In this document: one piece after another, positions 52,589-62,015 of the stretch | Layout of the letters: every line of letters starts with the position of its first letter | How positions within the stretch are numbered: position 1 is the first letter of the stretch | Assembly (NCBI GenBank): GCA_018608625.1 | Contig: JABAZC010000071.1 | Coordinates: 79,615 to 143,614, forward strand | Length of the DNA: 64,000 nucleotides | From: Flavobacteriaceae bacterium | Lineage (GTDB): Bacteria; Bacteroidota; Bacteroidia; Flavobacteriales; Flavobacteriaceae | Reading direction: 5' to 3' | Made by a program: the position numbers and the translations under genes | Notes under the pieces: generated by a model | Told to the model about the DNA's origin: nothing | Databases searched by the model: none | What the model saw: only the letters and a program-made list of their open reading frames with translations

Positions 52589-53680
52589 GTGAATAAAAAC
52601 CAATCAAATAAAGCTGCACTTCGTAAAAATGAAGGAGTTTCTAGTCAAGAATCCACCAATAAGGATGGAATTTCTAACTTAAAAAGAAAACGTCAAGAGC
52701 AACCCTCTGTTGAAGAATTACTGAAAGGTATTTTAAAAAGTAACACTGCCGCATTAAGCCGAGGAATCACCCTGATTGAAAGTCAAAACCTTTCGCATAA
52801 GTCAAAAGCAAACGCCTTAATCCAGAACTGCTTAGAACACACAAAGCCTTCGGTACGGATTGGTATTACTGGCGTACCTGGCGTAGGAAAAAGCACTTAC
52901 ATCGAAGCATTGGGTACTTATTTAACAAACCTAGGCAATAAAGTAGCTGTCTTGGCTGTAGACCCTAGTAGCAGCCTAAGTAAGGGAAGTATTTTAGGAG
53001 ATAAGACCCGAATGGACGTCTTGGTAAGAAACCCAAATGCTTTCATTAGACCCTCTGCAGCAGGGGAATCTCTAGGAGGCGTAGCGCGACACACTCGAGA
53101 AGCGATTACGCTTTGCGAAGCTGCAGGTTATGATGTTATTTTAATTGAAACTGTTGGAGTTGGACAAAGCGAAACATCAGTACACAGTATGGTTGACTTT
53201 TTTCTACTTCTTAAGCTAGCAGGTGCAGGCGATGAACTACAAGGTATCAAACGAGGAATCATAGAGATGGCTGATGCTATTATTATCAATAAAGCAGATG
53301 GGAATAATAAAAATGCCGCCAAATTAGCGATGTTAGAATTTAAACGGGCCCTTCACCTCTACCCTGCTAAAGCCTCTAACTGGATACCAAAAGTAATTAT
53401 GTGCAGTGCACTGAAGCAAATAGGAATTGAAGAAAGCTGGACTTTGATTAAAGACTATCTAGATCTAGCTAAATCAGAATTATATTTCACCAAAAAACGA
53501 CAAGAACAAAACATGTTTTGGCTAATTCAATCTATTGAAAACCAACTAAAAGACCAGTTTTTCAAAGACAGTGTGATTAACAAAGAGATGGAGTCTCAAA
53601 TTGAGTTAATCAACAACAACAAGCGCTCCCCTTTTGCAGCTGCTGAATACCTACTCAACTTACAGAAAACGCAATCTTAA
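52589..53680 (+). CDS. meaB: Methylmalonyl-CoA mutase-associated GTPase MeaB
   Basis: RIGITGVPGVGKSTYIEALG, AVLAVDPSSSLSKGSILGDKTRM, FIRPSAAGESLGGVARHTREAI, ETVGVGQSETSV, IINKADGNN. GTG start. Confidence 0.95.
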   Translation: MNKNQSNKAALRKNEGVSSQESTNKDGISNLKRKRQEQPSVEELLKGILKSNTAALSRGITLIESQNLSHKSKANALIQNCLEHTKPSVRIGITGVPGVGKSTYIEALGTYLTNLGNKVAVLAVDPSSSLSKGSILGDKTRMDVLVRNPNAFIRPSAAGESLGGVARHTREAITLCEAAGYDVILIETVGVGQSETSVHSMVDFFLLLKLAGAGDELQGIKRGIIEMADAIIINKADGNNKNAAKLAMLEFKRALHLYPAKASNWIPKVIMCSALKQIGIEESWTLIKDYLDLAKSELYFTKKRQEQNMFWLIQSIENQLKDQFFKDSVINKEMESQIELINNNKRSPFAAAEYLLNLQKTQS

Positions 53681-54217
53681 GGCTTCAAAAACTTTATAGA
53701 AGCCATACCCAGCGAATACTCCAAAGCTAAGTCCGCATAAAATATCCAAAGGATAATGTAAGCCTAAATAAATACGACTATACGCCACAACAACACTCCA
53801 CGCGATTAATAAATAGATTAAGTTTTTGTGTAATGGACGAAGCATTAACCCGACGAAAATAGCTGTTGCCATTGAATTCGAGGAATGGCCCGAAAAGAAA
53901 CCGTAACCCCAACACTCCCCTTGTCGTATTAGCTCCAAAACCCCTTCCTGTGCGCAGGGACGAAGACGTTCAAATGTGAATTTAAACAGATTGGTGATTT
54001 GATCTGTAAATATAATCATAAAGGTGATTGAAATTAATAGAAGAAATACACCCTTTTTACTTAACGGCTTACACATAAAATAAAGCAAAACCAAGTACAT
54101 TGGAATAAAGGTTCGCTTATTTGTAACTACCATCCAAAAGCCATCCCAAGATTGAGATCCTAAGTTATTTAGAAATATTAGAAACGACTTATCAAATTCT
54201 ATGAGTTGTTCTAGCAT
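53660..54217 (-). CDS. PAP2-family phosphatase (lipid phosphatase-like)
   Basis: KFTFERLRPC, GYGFFSGHSSNSMATAIF, RIYLGLHYPLDILCG. Confidence 0.93.
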   Translation of the reverse strand: MLEQLIEFDKSFLIFLNNLGSQSWDGFWMVVTNKRTFIPMYLVLLYFMCKPLSKKGVFLLLISITFMIIFTDQITNLFKFTFERLRPCAQEGVLELIRQGECWGYGFFSGHSSNSMATAIFVGLMLRPLHKNLIYLLIAWSVVVAYSRIYLGLHYPLDILCGLSFGVFAGYGFYKVFEALRLRFL

Positions 54218-54219
54218 GA

Positions 54220-54447
54220 TTAATTATCGTATGTAGATACTTCTTTATCGTAAAACTCCGTAGCCTCTTTAATCGCTGTCTCTGTTTCTGAAAGAAGCTC
54301 TTCTTCATCTTGAGTATCAAAATCCTCTAACCACTCCACTTCATCCGTTTCTAGATTGATAATAAAACGAGGGAAATCTGTATGAATCACAAAGATAGCA
54401 TTAGGTAAGTCCGTATTATCGCCGAGTATAAATTTTGGTAATTCCAT
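54220..54447 (-). CDS. Small acidic hypothetical protein
   Basis: 75-aa ORF fitted between the PAP2 and MATE genes on the same strand with 2-nt gaps. Confidence 0.75.
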   Translation of the reverse strand: MELPKFILGDNTDLPNAIFVIHTDFPRFIINLETDEVEWLEDFDTQDEEELLSETETAIKEATEFYDKEVSTYDN

Positions 54448-54449
54448 AA

Positions 54450-55829
54450 TTAATTGGTTTTATGAGCTTGAATCAAGCGATTCGTTAAATAAATAAATCT
54501 AAGGTATAAAAAAATGGAGGCAGATGCTAATCCTACTAAAAGACCAATCCAAATCCCTGTACTTCCGTAAGCTGATTCTTTGCCAAGAAAATAACTCGTA
54601 GGAAACCCTATCATCCAGTAGGCTATAAAAGTTAACACTGTTGGTATCTTAACATCTTGTAATCCTCTAAGAGCTCCTAAGAAAATAACCTGAGCACTGT
54701 CGCTGATTTGAAATAAAGCTGCCACAAGCAGTAATTTCGAAGCAATTGACACAACCTCTTGATTATCTGAATAATTATTTACATCATCTAAATCAAGGTA
54801 GAGCGCTGGGAAAATATCGTGAAAAATCAAGAAAAGAAGCGCGAAAACTGAGGCAAACATAATTCCCATCAAAAATATAGACTTTGCGATTCGCTGTAGC
54901 TCTTCATAGTTTCTCAGTCCTTTTTGATTACCAACACGGATCATGGCTGTAACACTTAGTCCCATAGCGATCATAAATGTCATTGACGATAAATTAAGAG
55001 CAATTTGGTTAGCTGCTTGTGCATTTTTACCTAACAGACCACTTAACCATATAGCCGAGGTGAAAATAGCCACTTCAAAAAACATTTGCATAGCGCTTGG
55101 CAATCCCAAATTAATTATTTTCTTCAGCATCGTGCTATCTAAAATAAACAGCCTTATATGCGTGACAAATGCAGATGCTTTTTTATCATTTTTAAGTAGA
55201 GTCCAAATAATCGCAATCATAGCTAGCCTCGACACCAAGGTACCCACTCCTGCGCCAACGATTCCCATTTTTGGGAAACCTAGTTTTCCAAAAATCAAAA
55301 TGTAATTAAGACCTATATTAATCAGGTTACCTACAATAGTCGCATACATAGCATGTTTGGTCAATGAAAGCCCGTCACTAAATTGCTTAAATCCTTGAAA
55401 TATAATGAGAGGGATTAAAGAAATTGCAATAATATCTAAATATGGCATTGTTAAAAGTACTACTTCTTCAGGTTGCTCCATCAAATACATAAGCGGCTTA
55501 GCTAATAGAATCATCCCAAAAAGCAATAGACTTAAGACGATACACAAAAACAAACCGTGCTTGAAAGCAGATTTTCCTTTTTTAAAATTATTTTCAGAAT
55601 CAGCTTCTGCAACCAATGGAGTGATGGCCGTAGAGAACCCAATTCCCAAGGACATAGCTACAAAGAAAAAACTATTTCCAAGAGAAACTGCCGCCAATTC
55701 CGCAGACCCTAATTGTCCCACCATAATGTTGTCCACTAATCCTACGAAAGTATGACCCAACATACCCATAATAACAGGAGCAGACAATTTCCAATTATAA
55801 CGAAATTCTTTTGAGAGGTGTGATAACAT
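54450..55829 (-). CDS. MATE-family multidrug efflux transporter
   Basis: APVIMGMLGHTFVGLVDNIMVGQLGSAELAAVSLGNSFFF; 12-TM hydropathy; second-half repeat INLGLPSAMQMFFEVAIF. Confidence 0.93.
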   Translation of the reverse strand: MLSHLSKEFRYNWKLSAPVIMGMLGHTFVGLVDNIMVGQLGSAELAAVSLGNSFFFVAMSLGIGFSTAITPLVAEADSENNFKKGKSAFKHGLFLCIVLSLLLFGMILLAKPLMYLMEQPEEVVLLTMPYLDIIAISLIPLIIFQGFKQFSDGLSLTKHAMYATIVGNLINIGLNYILIFGKLGFPKMGIVGAGVGTLVSRLAMIAIIWTLLKNDKKASAFVTHIRLFILDSTMLKKIINLGLPSAMQMFFEVAIFTSAIWLSGLLGKNAQAANQIALNLSSMTFMIAMGLSVTAMIRVGNQKGLRNYEELQRIAKSIFLMGIMFASVFALLFLIFHDIFPALYLDLDDVNNYSDNQEVVSIASKLLLVAALFQISDSAQVIFLGALRGLQDVKIPTVLTFIAYWMIGFPTSYFLGKESAYGSTGIWIGLLVGLASASIFLYLRFIYLTNRLIQAHKTN

Positions 55830-55845
55830 TTTTAAAATACATTGT

Positions 55846-55873
55846 TAAAAAAAGCAGCTAATAGCTGCTTTTT
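55846..55873 (-). terminator. Rho-independent terminator after the DUF5606 gene
   Basis: Minus strand AAAAAGCAGCT att AGCTGCTTTTTTT. Confidence 0.8.
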
Positions 55874-56293
55874 CTATTCTTCTTCTTCCGAAACCGATGT
55901 TTCAGTTTTAAAATCGATAAGCTTGTGTTGATTTAATAAATTATACCAACTCAATATTTTTTTAATATCACTGGCATACACCCGGTCCTCGTCGTAATCA
56001 GATAATATAGAAAAGAAATAGGCTTCTAAATCATCTTTGGAGGATTTTGGTGTTATGCTTGTTTGCCCACCATTTTCCTTTTCAAATATGTTTGAAAAAA
56101 CAGTTTTTAAAGGCACTTCTTTGCTAAGTGTGTATATCGCAATTTCACTTAACAGGCTAACGTTACTGCTAATACTTACTGAAATACGTTTTTGATCTAA
56201 CAAAGATTCTGCGATAAAACCGCCACGAGATTGTGTAATTAATTTATATAAGCCTGGTTTTTTTGAAATGGCTAAAATTTTATCTAATTCCAT
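55874..56293 (-). CDS. DUF5606-type flavobacterial protein
   Basis: MELDKILAISKKPGLYKLITQSRGGFIAESLLDQKRISVS...NGGQTSITPKSSKDDLEAYF; adjacent to def. Confidence 0.75.
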   Translation of the reverse strand: MELDKILAISKKPGLYKLITQSRGGFIAESLLDQKRISVSISSNVSLLSEIAIYTLSKEVPLKTVFSNIFEKENGGQTSITPKSSKDDLEAYFFSILSDYDEDRVYASDIKKILSWYNLLNQHKLIDFKTETSVSEEEE

Positions 56294-56314
56294 TGATTAA
56301 ATTATATTATTTAT

Positions 56315-56908
56315 TTAAGATCTTTTTTTTGACATGTTAGGAAAACGCATTCGATAATCAACACTTGTTTTTCCTTTAGATATATTACTCAATTTGCCTT
56401 TAAGAAGTCGCTTTTTAAGAGTAGATACTTTATCAGTAAACAAAATTCCTTCAATGTGATCATATTCATGCTGGATCACTCTAGCTATTAAGCCATCGAA
56501 TGTTTCGGTATGCGTATTAAAATTTTCGTCCAGATATTCTACTTTTATAACTGGTTTTCTCAACACCTCTTCACGAACATTTGGAATACTTAAACACCCT
56601 TCATTAAAGGACCACTCTACGCCAGTTTCTTCAATGATTTTGGCGTTAATAAACGTTCTCTTAAAGTCCTTTAGCTTTTCTTGTTCTTCAACAGAATACT
56701 CCTCATCATCTGCAAAAGGAGACGTATCTACAAGAAACAAACGAATTGAAAGTCCAACTTGTGGAGCAGCAAGTCCAACTCCATGAGCACCATACATAGA
56801 CTCGTACATATTGAGGATGGTTTCATCTAACTTTGGAGTGGATTTAGAAATCTCAGAAGCTCTTTTTTTAAGAATAGGATCTCCATAGGCTACAATTGGT
56901 AAAATCAT
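56315..56908 (-). CDS. def: Peptide deformylase
   Basis: GVGLAAPQVGLSIRLF, EGCLSIPNVREEVLR, VIQHEYDHIEGILFTDK. Confidence 0.97.
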   Translation of the reverse strand: MILPIVAYGDPILKKRASEISKSTPKLDETILNMYESMYGAHGVGLAAPQVGLSIRLFLVDTSPFADDEEYSVEEQEKLKDFKRTFINAKIIEETGVEWSFNEGCLSIPNVREEVLRKPVIKVEYLDENFNTHTETFDGLIARVIQHEYDHIEGILFTDKVSTLKKRLLKGKLSNISKGKTSVDYRMRFPNMSKKRS

Positions 56909-56970
56909 ACTTTTAGTAATAAGGGGTCAAAAATACAATTCTTTGGTTTTATAAAATAATACTTCAAGAA

Positions 56971-57390
56971 TTATTTATTGTAAAGATAGGACTGAAGAAT
57001 AAGCGTCGCGCTAATTTCATCAACGAGCGCCTTATTTTTTCGTTTTTTTTTATTAAGACCACTGTCAATCATTGTCTGGAAAGCCATTTTTGAAGTAAAA
57101 CGCTCATCAACTCTGTGTATAGGTATATCAGGAAGCTCTTTATCCAATGTTTTAATGAATTTCAGTATCAATGGCTCACTTTCTGAAAGTTCATTATTCA
57201 TTTGTTTTGGCAATCCAATAAGAATCAAGTCCACTGATTCTTTATCGATATAAGATTTTAAAAAATCAATTATATTTTTAGTGTCTACAGTAGTTAATCC
57301 TGATGCAATAATCTGCATCTCATCTGTAACAGCTACACCTGTTCGCTTACTTCCATAATCTATTGCTAAAAGACGTCCCATATATGACAA
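56971..57390 (-). CDS. ruvX: Holliday junction resolvase-like RuvX/YqgF
   Basis: LLAIDYGSKRTGVAVTDEMQIIASGLTTV, ILIGLPKQMNNELSE, VDERFTSKMAFQTM, VDEISATLILQSYL. Confidence 0.95.
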   Translation of the reverse strand: MSYMGRLLAIDYGSKRTGVAVTDEMQIIASGLTTVDTKNIIDFLKSYIDKESVDLILIGLPKQMNNELSESEPLILKFIKTLDKELPDIPIHRVDERFTSKMAFQTMIDSGLNKKKRKNKALVDEISATLILQSYLYNK

Positions 57391-57485
57391 AAATAAGAAT
57401 TTAAAACGGATATGTCTGCCTTAAAAAGTGAGTCCCTTAAGCAGTAAAAAACCTTGATTATTTTATATTATTTTTTTATTAAGGC

Positions 57486-57493
57486 TATATTTG
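57486..57493 (+). promoter_or_regulatory. Putative Bacteroidota -7 element TATATTTG upstream of dapD
   Basis: TAnnTTTG match 13 nt before the ATG. Confidence 0.35.
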
Positions 57494-57506
57494 TAAAAAA
57501 CACGCA

Positions 57507-58322
57507 ATGACTAATCTGAGAACACTTATTGAAACTGCTTGGGAAGACAGAATGCTTCTGCAGGAAAACACAACGAAAGAAGCGATCCGATCGATAATAG
57601 ATCTACTAGATAAAGGAGAGGTTCGCGTTGCAGAACCAACTTCAGAAGGATGGCAAATTAATGAATGGATTAAAAAAGCTGTCGTAATGTACTTTCCAAT
57701 TCAAACAATGGAAACAATTGAAGTTGGTCCATTTGAGTTTCATGATAAAATTCCTTTAAAAACAGGCTATGCTGAAAAAGGTGTTCGAGTAGTACCTCAC
57801 GCAGTCGCACGCCATGGTGCCTACATTTCTAAAGGCACAATCTTAATGCCTAGCTATGTAAATATAGGAGCTTATGTAGATGAAGGCACCATGGTAGACA
57901 CTTGGGCTACGGTAGGAAGTTGTGCTCAAATTGGAAAAAATGTCCACCTTTCCGGAGGGGTTGGTATTGGAGGTGTTTTAGAACCTCTGCAAGCGGCACC
58001 TGTTATTATTGAAGATAATGCTTTTATTGGTTCGCGTTGTATCGTAGTTGAGGGTGTTCGTGTCGAGAACGAAGCTGTACTTGGGGCTGGAGTTGTTCTA
58101 ACAATGAGTACTAAAGTAATAGATGTAACTGGTGAAGAACCAAAAGAATTTAAAGGAATTGTACCAGCACGTTCGGTTGTTATTCCCGGTAGTTATGCCA
58201 AAGAATTTCCTTCAGGTACTTTCAACGTCCCTTGTGCGTTAATAATTGGCAAACGAAAAGAAAGTACTAATAAAAAGACTTCGTTAAATGATGCATTGAG
58301 AACACATAATGTAGCGGTATAG
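57507..58322 (+). CDS. dapD: 2,3,4,5-tetrahydropyridine-2,6-dicarboxylate N-succinyltransferase
   Basis: Left-handed beta-helix hexapeptides: RVVPHAVARHGAYISKGTILMPSYVNIGAYVDEGTMVDTWATVGSCAQIGKNVHLSGGVGIGGVLEPLQAAPVIIEDNAFIGSRCIVVEG. Confidence 0.97.
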   Translation: MTNLRTLIETAWEDRMLLQENTTKEAIRSIIDLLDKGEVRVAEPTSEGWQINEWIKKAVVMYFPIQTMETIEVGPFEFHDKIPLKTGYAEKGVRVVPHAVARHGAYISKGTILMPSYVNIGAYVDEGTMVDTWATVGSCAQIGKNVHLSGGVGIGGVLEPLQAAPVIIEDNAFIGSRCIVVEGVRVENEAVLGAGVVLTMSTKVIDVTGEEPKEFKGIVPARSVVIPGSYAKEFPSGTFNVPCALIIGKRKESTNKKTSLNDALRTHNVAV

Positions 58323-58367
58323 TACATTTTTACAATATGACTTACATCTACCAAAACCTTTAACTAT

Positions 58368-59279
58368 ATGGTTAATAAATTACGAAAATTCAGCTTACGG
58401 TTCTTAAGAAAAATGCGTCATTCTCCTCCAAAGTTATATGCTCATTTTCTTTACGAATATTATACAGGAAAAAGATTGAATTTAGAAAATCCGGTTGAGT
58501 TTAATGAAAAAATTCAGTGGTATAAAGTTTTTTATCATCCGAAAATTCTAAACAAATTAGTGGACAAATTTGCAGTTAGAGCATATGTTGAAGAAAAAAT
58601 TGGAGAGAAATATCTGAATGAAATTTACGGAGTATATGAAAGGCCTGAAGAGGTAGCTTTTAAAGATTTACCAAGTCAATTTGTGGTTAAAGCCACCCAT
58701 ACTAGTAGTCATAACTTGATTGTGACCGATAAAAAGAAGGTGGACACGAATGCAGCTAATAAGCTATTTAAAAAGTGGCTTGGCAAAAATCAATATTATA
58801 GAACAGGTCAAGAATGGGCATACAAAGATGTTAAACCACGCTTAATTGCAGAGAAGTATTTAAAAGAAGACGAGAGGTCTTCACTAATAGACTATAAATT
58901 TTATTGCTTTGATGGTGTTGCTAAATTTTTAGAAGTTCACCTAGATAGAACTGACAACCATAAAAGAGGTTTTTTTGACCTAGAATTTAAACCCTTACCT
59001 TTTCGCTATGTTTCAATAGAAAAAAGTATCACAGATGAGATTGAAGAACCTTCTAATCTTGACGAAATGAAGAGATTATCTGAAATATTGGCCGATAAAT
59101 TCCCTTATGTACGTGTCGACTTTTACTCAATCAATGGAAAAGCTATTTTTGGTGAAATGACCTTTTATCCGTCAGATGGAAGAAAAGATTTCACTCCTGA
59201 TAAGTATAACAAAATAATTGGAGAGTACATGAAGCTTCCTAAACTCAAAAAAGGTCAAAAATTAATAACAGAACTCTAG
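58368..59279 (+). CDS. TupA-like ATP-grasp protein (polysaccharide biosynthesis)
   Basis: LNLENPVEFNEKIQWYKVFYHPKILNKLVDKFAVRAYVEEKIGEKYLNEIYGVY; FVVKATHTSSHNLIV; YKFYCFDGVAKF; YVRVDFYSINGKAIFGEMTFYPSDG. Confidence 0.88.
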   Translation: MVNKLRKFSLRFLRKMRHSPPKLYAHFLYEYYTGKRLNLENPVEFNEKIQWYKVFYHPKILNKLVDKFAVRAYVEEKIGEKYLNEIYGVYERPEEVAFKDLPSQFVVKATHTSSHNLIVTDKKKVDTNAANKLFKKWLGKNQYYRTGQEWAYKDVKPRLIAEKYLKEDERSSLIDYKFYCFDGVAKFLEVHLDRTDNHKRGFFDLEFKPLPFRYVSIEKSITDEIEEPSNLDEMKRLSEILADKFPYVRVDFYSINGKAIFGEMTFYPSDGRKDFTPDKYNKIIGEYMKLPKLKKGQKLITEL

Positions 59280-59282
59280 GCT

Positions 59283-60227
59283 ATGACAAAAGACAAAGTC
59301 AATACTCATTCAATAGACGCAGTAATTTTATGGGTAAATGGAAGTGACGGTAAACACATAGATAAAATATCAAAATATGTTGAAAATAAAAATATTATTT
59401 CTTCAACAAAATTTAGAACAAGATTTGATCAGGTTAATGAAATCAAATTTACGATTGACTCTATACTGAAGTTTGCGCCATATATTGACAAAATATATAT
59501 TATAACTGATGAACAAACTCCCGATTTTTTAGAGAAAAGCGTTAGAAAGGATTACTATAATAACGTCTCAATCATTGATCATAAAGTCATTTTCAAAGGC
59601 TATGAGAAATTTCTACCTGTTTTTAACTGTAGGCCTATTGAAACCTGTATGTACAAAATTCCAGGACTAGCAGAACATTTCATATATTTCAACGATGATT
59701 TTTTTCTGATTAACCCAACTAAACCTAGCGACTTTTTTAGAGATAAATTACCTGTTCTTAGAGGTAAATGGCTAAAGTTTGATAAAGATATTTTTTACAA
59801 GAAATTCAAAAAATCAAGAATTAGCCATAAAAAAGCACAGCAAAAAGCTGCAGAAATCATTGGTTTGAAGAAATACTACAACTTTAAACACACCCCTCAC
59901 CCACTTAGAAAATCAACATTTCAAACTTATTTCAAAAATAACCCCGGAATTTTAATAGATAATATTAAGTTTAGATTTCGAAATGAAAATCAGTTTACTC
60001 CACAAGGCTTAGCTAATCACATAGAAATAAAAAACAAAACATGCGTCCTTAAAATAGAATTAGAACTTCTCTACTTTAGATCATACAAAAAACCGCTTTT
60101 TTGGTATAAATTTCAAATCAAATTAAGACATAAGCAAAAAAAGTTTTTAGGACTACAGAGTCTTGATCAATGTCCTCCAAAAAAACTAAATTTTCTAATT
60201 CACTGGATTGAGAATTGCATAAAATAA
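59283..60227 (+). CDS. Stealth-family capsular polysaccharide phosphotransferase
   Basis: CR1-like IDAVILWVNGSDGKHI; CR2-like RFDQVNEIKFTIDSILKFAPYIDKIYIITDEQTPDFL...PVFNCRPIETCMYKIPGLAEHFIYFNDDFFLI; CR3-like HTPHPLRKSTF. Confidence 0.85.
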   Translation: MTKDKVNTHSIDAVILWVNGSDGKHIDKISKYVENKNIISSTKFRTRFDQVNEIKFTIDSILKFAPYIDKIYIITDEQTPDFLEKSVRKDYYNNVSIIDHKVIFKGYEKFLPVFNCRPIETCMYKIPGLAEHFIYFNDDFFLINPTKPSDFFRDKLPVLRGKWLKFDKDIFYKKFKKSRISHKKAQQKAAEIIGLKKYYNFKHTPHPLRKSTFQTYFKNNPGILIDNIKFRFRNENQFTPQGLANHIEIKNKTCVLKIELELLYFRSYKKPLFWYKFQIKLRHKQKKFLGLQSLDQCPPKKLNFLIHWIENCIK

Positions 60228-60256
60228 TTAACTACAAAAATACACTTTAACTAGTT

Positions 60257-61015
60257 TTATTTATTCCAAAAGAACAAACGTTTTTTGATGCGTTTTTTTC
60301 TATGGTATCTGTATTGAAAATCACAGGTGCTTTTCCACATAATATCAAAAATAGAATTATAAGATTTACCTGTACATTTTGAATACTCATCACTCATAAC
60401 TTCAATCATAGATTTATGAGTTGTTAATTTAGAAAAATTAGCGATACGTTCGTTAAAACTCATGTCCTTAAATTCCATTCGATTTAGGTCGACAAGGTAA
60501 AAGTCGTAACTTGCATCCTGTTTAATAATCAGTGTGTTTCCTGGTGAATGATCTAGAAAATTAATACCATTTTGGTGTAAATCATATGTGAACCTTGTAA
60601 AGGCTCTTAGAATAATTTCATGATCGGGGTAATTAAAGTCTGTCGTAAGTTCTCTGTAAGTAAGGTCATAAGCCAAATGCTCACTTATGTAGTAACTTTT
60701 ACCAAATAAACCAAAAGTTGAAAATTCGTAATAAGCAACCGGCTTTGGGGAATTTATCCCTAAATATTTTAATTGTTTGGCAAACTCAAAAGACCTTCTC
60801 GCTTTACTTTTTCTTATAGTCCCATAAATTAAACGGTTAATAAACATAGGGACTTTAAAGGCTTTCACATTAACCTTAACCTCATTTAAATTAAATAATT
60901 TAATTGTATTTCTTGAAGCTTCACCAAATTGTTCTCCGTTTTGAGCAAAATTAGATATAAAGTCATCAAGTTTAGTTTGATGGTTTTTAAAAAAAGAATC
61001 TACTACTTTGTTCAT
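60257..61015 (-). CDS. Lipopolysaccharide (Kdo/WaaP-like) kinase family protein
   Basis: LHQNGINFLDHSPGNTLIIKQDASYDFYLVDLNRMEF catalytic-loop/DxN-like and D motif of the kinase fold. Confidence 0.78.
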   Translation of the reverse strand: MNKVVDSFFKNHQTKLDDFISNFAQNGEQFGEASRNTIKLFNLNEVKVNVKAFKVPMFINRLIYGTIRKSKARRSFEFAKQLKYLGINSPKPVAYYEFSTFGLFGKSYYISEHLAYDLTYRELTTDFNYPDHEIILRAFTRFTYDLHQNGINFLDHSPGNTLIIKQDASYDFYLVDLNRMEFKDMSFNERIANFSKLTTHKSMIEVMSDEYSKCTGKSYNSIFDIMWKSTCDFQYRYHRKKRIKKRLFFWNK

Positions 61016-61022
61016 AAAAATT

Positions 61023-61862
61023 TTAAATCAGTTCGTTGGCTTCAGTATTAATAATTCCATAATCTGTCCATGCTTTTGACTGTTTTTTGGTGTTAGCTCT
61101 AATGGCTAAATTACGATCTATTGACTCTTTGGTTTTATACCCCCTAGGGTGATCTAGATGGATACAAATCGAACTATATCGTATTTGTTTACTTTTAACT
61201 CCATAGTTAAACAGGCGCTCTCCTAGCTCACGATCTTGTCCACCATATTGCATACGTTCGTCAAAACCATTAATTCCAATTATATCATTTTTCCATCCAG
61301 AAGCATTATGACCATTCCAACTTGCATTTGTTGGAGTAATCTTATTTAAAAACCAAGCTTTAAATCCAGAAGCTGATAGCTTGTTATTTTTAAATGTCGA
61401 TTTTAAGCCGTTTGCTTTTAACCATTTCAAATCAAAACAATTAGCTTCATTAATATCCCCAATAGTTATGAGTTTTGAAATATTCATAGGAAGCATAAAA
61501 TAACCACCTGATAAGAACCAGCCCTCCTCTCTGTGTTTAATATGAGTCTGCACAAAATCAGCTCTCGGAATACAATCACCATCTGACATTATGATATACG
61601 AGGTGCAGCTTTGTATAATGGCTTTGTTTAATATTTGTGACTTTTGAAAACCATTATCTTCGTGCCAGACATGAATAATAGAATAAAAGACTTCCTTTTG
61701 AAGTTTTATAATAAGATCAGAGGTTTCTCGGTTAGAGCCGTCGTCAGCAATAACTATTTCAAACAATTTATACGTTTGATTATTATAGCCATGAAGTACT
61801 TTTTCTAACCATTCGGTAGAGTTGTAAGTACTTATAATAATTGAAGTGTCTATAGAATTCAT
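61023..61862 (-). CDS. Glycosyltransferase family 2
   Basis: TSIIISTYNSTEWLEKVLHGYNNQTYKLFEIVIADDGS, IMSDGDCIPRADFV, NGFDERMQYGGQDRELGERL. ATG at 61862 (MNSIDTS) preferred over upstream TTG 61871. Confidence 0.9.
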   Translation of the reverse strand: MNSIDTSIIISTYNSTEWLEKVLHGYNNQTYKLFEIVIADDGSNRETSDLIIKLQKEVFYSIIHVWHEDNGFQKSQILNKAIIQSCTSYIIMSDGDCIPRADFVQTHIKHREEGWFLSGGYFMLPMNISKLITIGDINEANCFDLKWLKANGLKSTFKNNKLSASGFKAWFLNKITPTNASWNGHNASGWKNDIIGINGFDERMQYGGQDRELGERLFNYGVKSKQIRYSSICIHLDHPRGYKTKESIDRNLAIRANTKKQSKAWTDYGIINTEANELI

Positions 61863-61868
61863 GTGGTA

Positions 61869-61876
61869 CAAATATA
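61869..61876 (-). promoter_or_regulatory. Putative -7 element TATATTTG immediately upstream of the GT2 gene
   Basis: TAnnTTTG on minus strand, 6 nt before ATG 61862. Confidence 0.35.
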
Positions 61877-62015
61877 AAGTTTTTTTGTAAATTTACGACT
61901 CTAACTTGAACACAAACCTTAACAGCAAACACCCCAACTTGTTGTGAGATTAAAGACTAGAAAAGCTTTTATATTCTGTTAAATTCATAAAATAAACTAA
62001 TGATATTTATGAAAA

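Noticed and set aside
54943-55755. Two plus-strand ORFs (120 and 116 aa) antisense to the MATE gene
   Set aside because: Mirror of a TM-rich gene; no independent start context or family match.
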